10,386 nt of DNA, from NCBI GenBank assembly GCA_030605675.1, contig JAUWHV010000141.1, positions 1 to 10,386 on the forward strand, in the 5' to 3' direction. The position numbers and the translations under genes were made by a program. Each line of letters starts with the position of its first letter. Position 1 is the first letter of the stretch. Source of the stretch: Deltaproteobacteria bacterium (lineage in GTDB: Bacteria > Desulfobacterota > Dissulfuribacteria > Dissulfuribacterales > UBA3076). Below the pieces are notes generated by a model. The model searched no databases, was not told the DNA's origin, and saw only the letters and a list, made by a program, of their open reading frames with translations. Below, piece by piece: positions 1 to 6,741 of this stretch.

Positions 1-11
1 ACGGCCTTTGT

Positions 12-46
12 CCCCGTTCTGAAGCCTTTCGGCTTACAGAACAGGG
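12..46. other. Strong hairpin at left edge
   Basis: The arms GTTCTG-AAGCC and GGCTT-a-CAGAAC pair around a TTTC loop with one bulged A. An outer CCC/GGG pairing follows after one mismatch, giving about 14 base pairs. No T-run follows on either strand, so it is not a standard intrinsic terminator. It could be a factor-assisted terminator, the end of a mobile element or part of a repeat that continues outside the window. The structure is clear; its role is unknown. Confidence 0.45.
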
Positions 47-68
47 ATTGAATTAAAACCAGAAAAAG

Positions 69-113
69 CGGACAGTTTATTTGTTACAAAACCGGACAAT
101 TCTATTTGTTGAC
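69..113. repeat. Two direct repeats, possible IS-end remnant
   Basis: Two imperfect direct copies start 24 bases apart: CGGACAGTTTATTTGTTAC (69-87) and CGGACAATTCTATTTGTTGAC (93-113). Closely spaced short copies of the type GGACA..TATTTG are reminiscent of the multiple transposase-binding repeats at the ends of some insertion sequences. No transposase gene is visible in the window, so the element body would lie to the left. The family assignment is a guess from appearance. Confidence 0.3.
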
Positions 114-147
114 AACACTCTTATCATTGTATGACATAATATTATGT
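109..147 (+). promoter_or_regulatory. Possible promoter with 14-bp palindrome
   Basis: A perfect -35-like TTGACA (109-114) is followed after 15 bases by the poor -10 candidate TATGAC (130-135). A perfect 14-bp palindrome, ACATAATATTATGT, occupies 134-147 and would overlap the downstream part of such a promoter, as an operator might. The -10 match is weak and mobB lies about 280 bases away beyond a large hairpin, so a link with that gene is uncertain. Confidence 0.2.
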
Positions 148-161
148 GACAAACTTGTGTA

Positions 162-386
162 ACCGTTCACGGGTTCAAAGGTTCAGGGTTCATGGAAAAT
201 CTAAGCCTTTGATTCGTGAGTTCTGATGTCATAGCCCCCCTAAATTTGAGGATATTGAGGCATTGTGATATGAAATTGAAGAATTTGATTCCGAGACAAC
301 CCAGGAGTTTGTTTGTTTTCTTAGGCATGTATATTTTAGATTCCATAATGTAACCCTGAACCCTTGAACCCTGAACCTGTAAACGT
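162..386. repeat. Large hairpin element with GGTTCAG heptad arms
   Basis: The left arm (162-204) begins with the border CCGTTCACGG and carries GGTTCAA/GGTTCAG-type heptads. The right arm (336-386) is its imperfect reverse complement with one extra heptad (AACCCTG, AACCCTT, GAACCCT). The innermost 7 bases pair exactly (AATCTAA 198-204 with TTAGATT 336-342). The 131-base loop is open on the minus strand: an ATG at 346-344 starts a 59-codon frame ending at 167, preceded at good spacing by AGGG from the heptad arm and closed by a stop inside the other arm. I do not recognise that peptide and do not call it a gene. The element fills the gap before mobB. Confidence 0.75.
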
Positions 387-428
387 CTACTTTTTTCTCC
401 TTGGTTATCTGCAGAGAGGATTCTTAAA

Positions 429-1079
429 ATGACACCAATCTTGACATTCATCGGCTGGCACAATTCCGGTAAAACTACTGTAATCAGAGAAGTGGTGCGA
501 AGACTGCGCGACAGGGGATATAAAATAGCTGTGATTAAATCAACTAAGCATAAAGGGCTAAATCTTGATTCCCCTGGTTCGGACTCTTATTTGTATGGAA
601 AAGATGGCATAGAATCCGTAGCCTTAATATGCCCTGATGAGCTGATACTGTTTCAAGAAAATACCGGAGAGAATCTGAAACACCTGGCCTTTCGACTTTT
701 TCCTGATGCTGATCTGGTGATTGGCGAAGGGTTCAAGCACGCATCAGGGATACCGAAGATCGAGGTCACCAGGGCTGACGCATCTAAAGAACCACTTCGC
801 GAGTCGGTTTCCGATGTAAGGGCTGTGGTGTCGGATTATGAAATATCATTTGATAAGGTTTATAAAATCAGCCGGATTGCAGAACTCACAGACTTTATAG
901 AAAACAGCTTTTTGAACGATAAGAAAGATGATGTGTGCCTGTTCGTAGATGGTCGTGAGATCTCTTTAAATAGCTTTGTCCGCAACTCACTAAAGGGTAT
1001 AGTCTTCGGCTTTATTAACTGCCTGAAATTTACCCGGGGCGCACAAAAACTGGAGATCCGCATAAAAGGACCCGGCTAA
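429..1079 (+). CDS. mobB: Molybdopterin-guanine dinucleotide biosynthesis protein B-like GTPase
   Basis: This is a 216-residue cytoplasmic P-loop protein of the MobB family, which binds GTP and assists MobA in attaching GMP to molybdopterin to make the guanine-dinucleotide form of the molybdenum cofactor. Visible motifs are the Walker A loop GWHNSGKTT (residues 9-17), a KSTKHKGLNLDSPGSDS stretch (37-53), GEGFKH (99-104) and IPKIEV (108-113), all in the family order. Residues 169-212 form an extra C-terminal segment (LFVDGREISL... to LEIRI) seen, from memory, in longer deltaproteobacterial MobB proteins; its role is unknown to me. The ATG is well supported: AGAGAGGA at 413-420 lies 8 bases upstream. 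No mobA or molybdoenzyme gene is nearby. Hairpin elements flank the gene on both sides, so it is probably transcribed alone. Confidence 0.88.
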   Translation: MTPILTFIGWHNSGKTTVIREVVRRLRDRGYKIAVIKSTKHKGLNLDSPGSDSYLYGKDGIESVALICPDELILFQENTGENLKHLAFRLFPDADLVIGEGFKHASGIPKIEVTRADASKEPLRESVSDVRAVVSDYEISFDKVYKISRIAELTDFIENSFLNDKKDDVCLFVDGREISLNSFVRNSLKGIVFGFINCLKFTRGAQKLEIRIKGPG

Positions 1080-1087
1080 AAACCAAA

Positions 1088-1248
1088 TTTGATTCCGCTG
1101 AGAAAACCCAATCTGCGGCGTTGCAAAAGAGCTGAAAGCCTGAAGCTGAAAGCTGAAAGGGGCTGATTACGATAGCTTTGAGCTTTGACCCTTGAGTTTT
1201 GACCTAATTTCCGCGCCTTGCATCTCGGGCTTTTTGAGCGGAATCATG
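1088..1248. repeat. Large hairpin element with AGCTGAA/AGCTTTG heptads
   Basis: The outer arms include TGATTCCGCT (1090-1099) and its exact complement AGCGGAATCA (1237-1246). Pairing continues imperfectly inward through AAACCCAATCTGCGGCGTTGC and GCCTTGCATCTCGGGCTTTTT. Inside are four heptads (1130-1157, AGCTGAA type) facing four heptads (1174-1201, AGCTTTG type) that complement each other at about 6 of 7 positions. The outer arms resemble intergenic palindromic repeats I remember from sulfate-reducer genomes. This element and the inverted repeat at 1257-1331 fill the gap between mobB and smr; I see no gene there. It may act as a transcript 3' end for mobB, but there is no T-tract. Confidence 0.7.
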
Positions 1249-1256
1249 TTTCAGAC

Positions 1257-1331
1257 TTTTTGCAGTGTAATCAAAGTTTATTTAAAGTACGTTTCAGGGA
1301 GCCAGGACATATTTTGATTACACAGCAAAAA
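1257..1331. promoter_or_regulatory. 19-bp inverted repeat upstream of smr
   Basis: TTTTTGCAGTGTAATCAAA (1257-1275) pairs with TTTGATTACACAGCAAAAA (1313-1331) at 18 of 19 positions around a 37-base loop. The second arm ends six bases before the GGGG that probably serves as ribosome binding site of the smr gene. In RNA the stem would stand directly in front of the translation start, so it could modulate translation or protect a 5' end. It could equally be the ends of a tiny repeat element. Only the symmetry is seen. Confidence 0.45.
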
Positions 1332-1348
1332 CCCTTGGGGTGCATAAG

Positions 1349-2122
1349 ATGCAGGACAACGGATGGCATCAACAACCAAACAGGAATACTGAGCCCCTGA
1401 CAATTCGACCTTTTTCAGATTTGGGACAATTGATCTCAAAGGCGAAAAAGCATGCACTTTTAACAAAGGAAAATTCTTCAGCCAATAACAGACGTACAAA
1501 CTGTCCGGAGAAGGAACCCTCATTGCCGGAGCTGACTCATGAATATCAAGAAATAGAACTCTTCCTCAAGGCCACAACAGACGTAAAACCGCTGGACTCG
1601 ATCAAAACCAAAGAGGCCTCAAATCCATCCCCAAAGAAATCCGCCCTTATGCATGAGGATGAACAAACCTTGATATTCAAGGAGCTTAAGGCCCTTGTTG
1701 ACGGCACAAAGCCTTTGCCTGTTCATCACACTCCTGAATATGTGGAATGGACCTGGACCGGTGATAATCCTGAACTTACGAGCAGACTTCACAAAGGTGC
1801 CTTTGCAGTTCAGGCCTATTGTGAATTGCATGGCATGGACTCAGTCGCGGCCCTTTCAGCATGTGAGGATTTTCTTGCCCAGGCCCTTTTAGAGAACAAG
1901 AGATGCGTTGCCTTTGTTCACGGAAGGGGACTATCATCCCCAAGGGAACCTGTCCTTAAGGGAGTCGTGATAAAATGGCTCACCAGCGGGCCTTACAGGC
2001 GCTTTATTCTGTCCTTCAGCAGTGCGCCCATCTGGGATGGCGGTGCAGGCGTTACCTATGTGCTTCTGAGGAAACGTCCGGCAAAGCGCAGACGCAAAAA
2101 AACAGGCAGGAAGGTATGGTGA
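1349..2122 (+). CDS. Smr (MutS2 C-terminal-like) domain protein
   Basis: This encodes about 257 residues. The first 130 or so are polar, rich in charged residues and probably disordered or linker-like. The Smr domain occupies roughly residues 145-250, with its signature motifs visible: ELHG (159-162, the usual DLHG) and HGRG (191-194, the usual HGKG/HGxG), followed by a helix and a final strand GVTYVLLRKR. Smr domains are nucleases or nucleic-acid binders; E. coli SmrB cuts mRNA at collided ribosomes. The acidic residue of DLHG is conservatively E here, so activity is plausible. No MutS part is present. The C-terminus is strongly basic (KRPAKRRRKKTGRK), which fits RNA or DNA binding. I prefer the ATG at 1349, 8 bases after GGGG at 1337-1340; an in-frame GTG at 1340 would add three residues. 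The stop overlaps the tmk start by one base. Confidence 0.82.
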   Translation: MQDNGWHQQPNRNTEPLTIRPFSDLGQLISKAKKHALLTKENSSANNRRTNCPEKEPSLPELTHEYQEIELFLKATTDVKPLDSIKTKEASNPSPKKSALMHEDEQTLIFKELKALVDGTKPLPVHHTPEYVEWTWTGDNPELTSRLHKGAFAVQAYCELHGMDSVAALSACEDFLAQALLENKRCVAFVHGRGLSSPREPVLKGVVIKWLTSGPYRRFILSFSSAPIWDGGAGVTYVLLRKRPAKRRRKKTGRKVW

Positions 2123-2748
2123 TGTCTCGTAGGCACAACCCACACGGATTCTTCGTTGTGGTGGAGGGTATCGACGGCACAGGTAAGACCACGCTGGCCC
2201 GCAATATATACCTCCGTCTTAAAAACAAAGGATTTCCTGCCATCTTCACCTTTGAGCCCACAGACGGTCCTTGGGGAAAGAAGTTGCGCCGGAGTTTTTC
2301 CGCGCCCGGGCGGCTGACACCGCAGGAAGAGTTGGAACTCTTCCTCAAAGACAGAAAAGAGCATGTGGAAAAGATTATCCGCCCGTCTCTCGAGCAGGAA
2401 AAAATCGTTGTCTGCGACCGCTACTACTTTTCTACAATGGCATATCAGGGAGCTAGAGGTCTTGATCCGGAAGCAATCAGAAAAACAAATGAGACATTTG
2501 CGCCGATTCCTGACCTTGTACTCCTGCTGGAACTTGATCCGGAAGCAGCAATTAAGCGGATAAGGGAAAGCCGTGGCGAGGTACCTGACAATTTCGAACA
2601 GCTTGAATATCTGAAAAAAGTGGCCGGCATTTTCAAGAGCCTCTCCGACCCCTTTGTAGCACGTATTGATGCCGGCCTTCCACCGGAGAAATTACTGAAC
2701 TCAGCGTGGGACAGGATGTCGGATTTGAAATTAGAAATTAGAAATTAG
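2122..2748 (+). CDS. tmk: Thymidylate kinase (dTMP kinase)
   Basis: This 208-residue cytoplasmic enzyme phosphorylates dTMP to dTDP with ATP, the last dedicated step towards dTTP. The P-loop EGIDGTGKTT spans residues 15-24, the TMP-binding DRYYFSTMAYQGARG begins at D99-R100-Y101, FEPTDGPWG lies near 45-53, and the lid carries IRESRGEVPDNFEQLEYL. Length is normal for the family. The ATG at 2122 is chosen because AGGAAGG (2108-2114) lies 7 bases upstream; ATG 2116 in the same frame would be too close. TGATG overlap with smr implies translational coupling. The last six or so residues (KLEIRN) and the TAG stop are encoded by the GAAATTA heptad repeat, so the original C-terminal tail was probably replaced; the kinase core is unaffected. 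Confidence 0.94.
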   Translation: MSRRHNPHGFFVVVEGIDGTGKTTLARNIYLRLKNKGFPAIFTFEPTDGPWGKKLRRSFSAPGRLTPQEELELFLKDRKEHVEKIIRPSLEQEKIVVCDRYYFSTMAYQGARGLDPEAIRKTNETFAPIPDLVLLLELDPEAAIKRIRESRGEVPDNFEQLEYLKKVAGIFKSLSDPFVARIDAGLPPEKLLNSAWDRMSDLKLEIRN

Positions 2749-2922
2749 AAATTTGGGAAAGATAAAACGAGTTGGCATCCTTCATTCACCAGTTTACACT
2801 TTTTTGAAAAAGCGTGTATTATCGAATTGGATGCTGATGTCGAAACATGAAATTAGAAATTGGGGAAAACACAAAGATGTAGATGCATTACCTAATTTCC
2901 AATTTCAATGTTCCGTGAACGC
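2727..2922. repeat. GAAATTA heptad element before comEC
   Basis: Four tandem heptads (GAAATTA x3, GAAATTT; 2727-2754) start inside tmk. A compact hairpin follows at 2849-2906: GAAATTAGAAATTGGGG pairs with CCTAATTTCCAATTTC around the 25-base loop at 2866-2890. The unit ends with CCGTGAACGC (2913-2922), close to the border motif seen at 163 and 9860. Bases 2756-2773 (GGGAAAGATAAAACGAGT) resemble, in opposite orientation, the start region of the S23-like remnant at 9880-9951, with ATG changed to ATA. Positions 2833-2892 recur inverted at 5500-5559 with 56 of 60 identities. The tmk-comEC gap holds this element and no recognisable gene. Confidence 0.72.
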
Positions 2923-2952
2923 TTACGAAAAAAGACTGACTACGCATAGCAA

Positions 2953-5415
2953 GTGTCTCCCAGTCCTTTAGCCCTGCTGCTTTTCCCTTTCGGGCTCGGA
3001 ATTGCTGCTGCCCACACTGGATATCCGGAGTTGTCCGGCTGGTTTCTGTGCATCATTGGCACATTCGGATCCGGATTGCTCCTGTTTGGTGCATGCTCAA
3101 AAGGTGCATCCAGGGGGATTTTAAAAGTCCGGGGCCTTTTACCCTGGATCGGGGCAGCCCTGGTACTTTTTGCCATGGGCTTTTGGCATCTGGATTTGTC
3201 CTGCAGGTCCCTGGAGGACAGATCCCGGGATCTCCTCAGCCTTGCAAACACACCGGGAAAACACATAATCACCGGCCAGGTGATACGTGCCCCACTCCCT
3301 GCAAATGATGGAGTGAGGCTCTTGGTAGCTGCTTATGAAAGTCACACCCCTTCAGGCGATCTTTCTGTCTCAGGCATCATGGGCCTCACGGTACTGGGAA
3401 TACGTGCCCAGGACGTCTCGCCGGGAGACTGGATACGTTTTGCTGCAAGCCTTCGCCCTGTAAGAAATTTCAAGACGCCAGGGGCCTTTGATCAGGAGAA
3501 CTGGTGGGCCATAAGGGGGGTGATGGTAAAGGGTTTTGTAAATCATCCCCTCAGGTTTTCCCAAGTTGGGCACAGCCAAAGTTCAAGTGACATGTCTTTG
3601 CCCCGGTACTGGTTGGAATCAGGACGAAGAGCAATCATGCTGGGCATAGATCGCTGTCTTGAAGGACCCGCCAGGGGTATTGCCATGGCCCTGTTACTTG
3701 GCGAGAGGGCATGGTTATCCAATAATCTCAAGGAGGCGTTTGCCAGGGCCGGAATCGGCCACCTGCTGGCTGTATCAGGCATACACATGGCCTTGGCCGC
3801 CCTGTTAATCGGAGGCCTTGCAAGGGCCTTACTTCTCAGGTCAGAGTGGATTACGCTCCGGTTCCCTGTGAAAAAACTTGCCACATCCCTGGCACTGATA
3901 GGGGTGGTGACTTATGCGGGTCTGGCCGGTTTTTCGCCTTCTGCCGTGCGGGCAATGGTAATGATCCTTGCATTTGGTATGGCCTTTCTGATTGACAGAC
4001 CACAGACGCCTCTGAATTCCCTTGCCTTGGCAGCATGGGCTTTGCTCATCTTTAATCCCATGTACCTTTTGGGCATATCTTTTCAGCTCTCCTTTGCGGC
4101 AGTCTTTTTTCTGATCATATTTTCTTCATACCTGAGATCAGTGCCGGAAGAGAAAAAACAGGATGGTCAAAAAACTTTTTGGATCTATATAAAAGGCTTT
4201 ATCCTGGTAACCCTGATTGCAACACTTGCCACGGCACCTTTTGTGACATGGCACTTTCAGCGGGTATGCCTTGTGGGATTACTGACCAACCTTTTGGTAG
4301 TGCCGGTGACAAGTTTTGTCATTCTCCCTGGTTTGTTGTTCGGAACGATCCTGCTGCCCTTCTTTCCGGAATTGACATCAGGCCTATGGCAAGGGGTGGG
4401 CTGGTTTTTGAATTATCTGGTTATTTTCATAAATTTTGTTTCAGGGTGGAGTTGGTCTGCTGTATGGGTCCCAAGGCCGAGTATTTTACAGGTATCTCTG
4501 TTCTATCTCTTTCTGGGATCTCTTGCCCTGATGAAGCAATGGAGGATTTCCAGGGCCTTGGCCGTAATGTTCTTTGCTCTCCTTTTGTCAGCTTCTGCAT
4601 ATAGGGAGTGGGACCTTTCCCATCAGGACAGCTTGAGACTTCACGTGCTGGATGTCGGCCAGGGGACATCACAGGTAGTGGAGTTACCGAAAGGGAAGCT
4701 CATGGTAATGGATGGGGGAGGTCTGAGAAGCCCGTATTTTGATGTAGGAGAAAGGATAGTTGCGCCGTTTATCAGACACCTTGGCTACAGGAAAATAGAC
4801 GTTATCGTATTGTCTCACCCCGAGCAGGATCACATGGGCGGTCTTGTCGCCCTTGTGAGGCAGTTTTCAGTGGGAGAGCTCTGGACCAATGAAGATATTT
4901 CAAAAAATCTTTCCTGGAAGCAACTACTTGAGGCCTGTGCTCAGCGCGGGGTCAGGCACAGGGTATGGCGAGAAGGCGGGACGGAGTATGTAGGAGACGT
5001 TATGGTAAAGATCTGGCCTTCCACAGGGTGCGAGGGCGCCCGTGGCAAAAATGGCAGATCCCTGGTGGTTGAATTGGACTATGGAAAGCGCTCGATACTC
5101 CTTACAGGGGATATAGGCAAGACCAGGGAGCAATGCCTGTTGAAAGAAGGACTTGGGCCCGTGGATGTATTAGTGGTACCGCATCACGGCAGCAAAACAT
5201 CCAGCAGTAGTGAATTCATTGGGCGAATTCGGCCTGAAATAGCGATTGTGCCCGTGGGATGGAGGAACAGTTTGAAACTTCCAAACCCTCAGGTCCTGGA
5301 AAGATACAGGAATGCCGGAAGTAATCTCCTGAGGACTGATCTGGACGGGACGGTTTGTGTGGAAACAAATGGTGATGAGATTTCGGTTGATACTTACGAG
5401 GCTCATAATTTGTAA
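2953..5415 (+). CDS. comEC: ComEC/Rec2 family DNA-uptake channel protein
   Basis: This 820-residue inner-membrane protein is expected to carry single-stranded DNA across the cytoplasmic membrane during natural transformation. N-terminal membrane helices (about 5-75) are followed by the DUF4131-type soluble region (about 85-190) and the multi-spanning Competence domain (about 240-530) with its hallmark HLLAVSGIH at 270-278. A metallo-beta-lactamase-like domain follows (about 560-815): DVGQG at 567-571, SHPEQDHMGG with H622, D626 and H627, LTGDIG with D720, and PHHGSK with H744-H745. The metal ligands look intact, so this domain may be an active nuclease. Only the GTG at 2953 fits the upstream end, since an in-frame TAG lies at 2947-2949; no good ribosome binding site precedes it. 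Length is normal. The gene sits between inverted copies of one repeat. No other competence genes are visible. Confidence 0.92.
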   Translation: MSPSPLALLLFPFGLGIAAAHTGYPELSGWFLCIIGTFGSGLLLFGACSKGASRGILKVRGLLPWIGAALVLFAMGFWHLDLSCRSLEDRSRDLLSLANTPGKHIITGQVIRAPLPANDGVRLLVAAYESHTPSGDLSVSGIMGLTVLGIRAQDVSPGDWIRFAASLRPVRNFKTPGAFDQENWWAIRGVMVKGFVNHPLRFSQVGHSQSSSDMSLPRYWLESGRRAIMLGIDRCLEGPARGIAMALLLGERAWLSNNLKEAFARAGIGHLLAVSGIHMALAALLIGGLARALLLRSEWITLRFPVKKLATSLALIGVVTYAGLAGFSPSAVRAMVMILAFGMAFLIDRPQTPLNSLALAAWALLIFNPMYLLGISFQLSFAAVFFLIIFSSYLRSVPEEKKQDGQKTFWIYIKGFILVTLIATLATAPFVTWHFQRVCLVGLLTNLLVVPVTSFVILPGLLFGTILLPFFPELTSGLWQGVGWFLNYLVIFINFVSGWSWSAVWVPRPSILQVSLFYLFLGSLALMKQWRISRALAVMFFALLLSASAYREWDLSHQDSLRLHVLDVGQGTSQVVELPKGKLMVMDGGGLRSPYFDVGERIVAPFIRHLGYRKIDVIVLSHPEQDHMGGLVALVRQFSVGELWTNEDISKNLSWKQLLEACAQRGVRHRVWREGGTEYVGDVMVKIWPSTGCEGARGKNGRSLVVELDYGKRSILLTGDIGKTREQCLLKEGLGPVDVLVVPHHGSKTSSSSEFIGRIRPEIAIVPVGWRNSLKLPNPQVLERYRNAGSNLLRTDLDGTVCVETNGDEISVDTYEAHNL

Positions 5416-5420
5416 ATTTT

Positions 5421-5559
5421 GGTCGGCATCCTTCACGACAAGTCAAAAGTAGTTTACACTTTGTTATGTTGGAAATTGGAAATTGGAAACTGGAAATTAG
5501 GTAATGCATCTACATCTTTGTGTTTTCCCCAATTTCAAATTTCCAGTTTCGACATCGGC
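5421..5559. repeat. GAAATTG heptad element after comEC
   Basis: Heptads GAAATTG, GAAATTG, GAAACTG and GAAATTA (5472-5499) pair with the stretch 5527-5550 (CCCCAATTTC... to CAGTTTC) around a 25-base loop at 5502-5526. That loop is the exact reverse complement of the loop at 2866-2890. Upstream, GTCGGCATCCTTCA (5422-5435) and AGTTTACACTTT (5451-5462) repeat, in direct orientation, sequence found at 2771-2802 beside the first copy. The block therefore matches the tmk-comEC element partly in direct and partly in inverted orientation. The reading frame stays open through the heptads and would encode KLEIGNW-like peptide repeats, which can mislead start calling for the next gene. Confidence 0.72.
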
Positions 5560-5565
5560 AATAAA

Positions 5566-6741
5566 TTGACAGAGATAAAAGCAAACAAGGATTCAGGGCT
5601 CAAAACCGCACGACGGAGGGCAGCCTTTTCTGTGGGGCTTAATCTTTTGCTCGCTGTGGTAAAAGGCCTGGCAGGGGTTTTTGCAAACAGCACGGCCCTG
5701 ATTAGTGATGCCATACACTCTGCCACGGACGTACTCGCTTCCGGGGCAGCGTATGTCGGCCTCTGGGTGGCCGGGAAGCGCCATCCCTCATTTCCTTACG
5801 GTCTTTACAAGGCGGAGACAGTGGCTACACTGGTGATCTCTATGGCTGTGCTGTTGGCAGCCTATGAGATTGGGCGAAATGCAATATTCGGCCCTGACAG
5901 AATCCCGGATGTCTCTCTGGCCCTTCCGGTTGCTGCAGGTTCTCTGGTGGTATCGTGGCTGTTTGGTTTTTTCCAACTCCGTGCCGGTAGAAGGCTAAAC
6001 TCTCCCGCCCTGATTGCGGACGCCAGGGATTATCTGGCAGACAGTCTTTCTACAGGAGTGGTCCTTCTAGGTCTGATAGGTTCCCATTTTGGATATGCTC
6101 TGGATAGATGGGCAGCAGCCATTGTGTCTATTTTTGTCTTCAGGTCTGGTGGACAGCTTTTGATAATGGCATTGAAGGACCTTTTAGACGCCTCAATAGA
6201 CAGGGACACAGAGCGGGCCATCATAAAGCTGGTGGAGTCCCATCCACTGATTTCAAAAGTTGAGCGCTGTCTCAGCAGGACTGCCGGCGGGCGTTTTATT
6301 GTGGATCTTGACGTGGTTCTCAGGACCAAGTCGCATGAGATTGCCGACCGGGTATCAGACCGCCTGGAAGAGGACATATTGAGTCAGTTTCCAAGGGTGG
6401 TTATGTCAAGAATAAGGCCCCATTACGGCCAGTCCCCCATTTTACATTCTGTTATGCCGGTTACCAGTCCGGAAGGAAAGATGGCTGAAAATATCGTCAG
6501 GGCTCCATGGTTCCTGATCGAGACAAGTGAACGAGAGACAGGAAAGGTCCTGGAACGGAAATTTATAGAAAATCCATACTGGCGTGAAGAACGCAAGCGC
6601 GGATATCTGGTAGGGAAATGGTTACTCTCCCTTAAGCCGGATCAGATAACAGTGGCCAGCAAGCGTGAGGGTACGGCTATAGCCCTTTTGAAAGAGGCCG
6701 GGGTCGAGATAATCAGACCTTTAGGACCCGTAAAGGAATAA
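5566..6741 (+). CDS. Cation diffusion facilitator transporter with C-terminal NifX/NifB-like domain
   Basis: With the TTG start at 5566 this is a 391-residue membrane protein, probably a proton-coupled divalent-metal exporter. About six hydrophobic helices lie in residues 20-205, and a CDF cytoplasmic dimer domain spans about 215-285. Metal-site motifs are H51xxxD55 in helix 2 (DAIHSATD) and D155xxxD159 in helix 5 (DARDYLAD). Zinc CDFs usually show HxxxD in both, so the metal cannot be named. Residues 290-391 look like a dinitrogenase iron-molybdenum cofactor domain: MPVTSPEGKMAENIVRAPWF, then ENPYWREE and a final EAGVEIIRPLG. The frame is open further upstream to TTG 5419, but that extension is only translated heptad repeat, so I reject it. 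No ATG or clear ribosome binding site is available near 5566. The last codons and stop lie in the arm of the palindrome at 6721-6905. Confidence 0.82.
   Translation: MTEIKANKDSGLKTARRRAAFSVGLNLLLAVVKGLAGVFANSTALISDAIHSATDVLASGAAYVGLWVAGKRHPSFPYGLYKAETVATLVISMAVLLAAYEIGRNAIFGPDRIPDVSLALPVAAGSLVVSWLFGFFQLRAGRRLNSPALIADARDYLADSLSTGVVLLGLIGSHFGYALDRWAAAIVSIFVFRSGGQLLIMALKDLLDASIDRDTERAIIKLVESHPLISKVERCLSRTAGGRFIVDLDVVLRTKSHEIADRVSDRLEEDILSQFPRVVMSRIRPHYGQSPILHSVMPVTSPEGKMAENIVRAPWFLIETSERETGKVLERKFIENPYWREERKRGYLVGKWLLSLKPDQITVASKREGTAIALLKEAGVEIIRPLGPVKE

Noticed and set aside
12..60. Hairpin followed by AGGGATTGAATTAAAAC, superficially like the end of a CRISPR repeat
   Set aside because: No second copy or regularly spaced spacers are present; the long stem is also atypical.
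167..346. 59-codon minus-strand frame in the first hairpin as a gene
   Set aside because: The peptide is unrecognised and its end is coded by repeats; kept only as an observation.
1218..1400. 60-codon + frame upstream of smr
   Set aside because: It overlaps the hairpin element and smr in another frame, without family resemblance.
2753..2971. 72-codon + frame between tmk and comEC
   Set aside because: It consists largely of translated repeat sequence, ends inside comEC in another frame and has no family resemblance.
2953..6741. comEC and CDF gene as a two-gene mobile cargo with transposase
   Set aside because: No transposase or recombinase is encoded; both are ordinary chromosomal genes and only comEC is flanked by the inverted copies.
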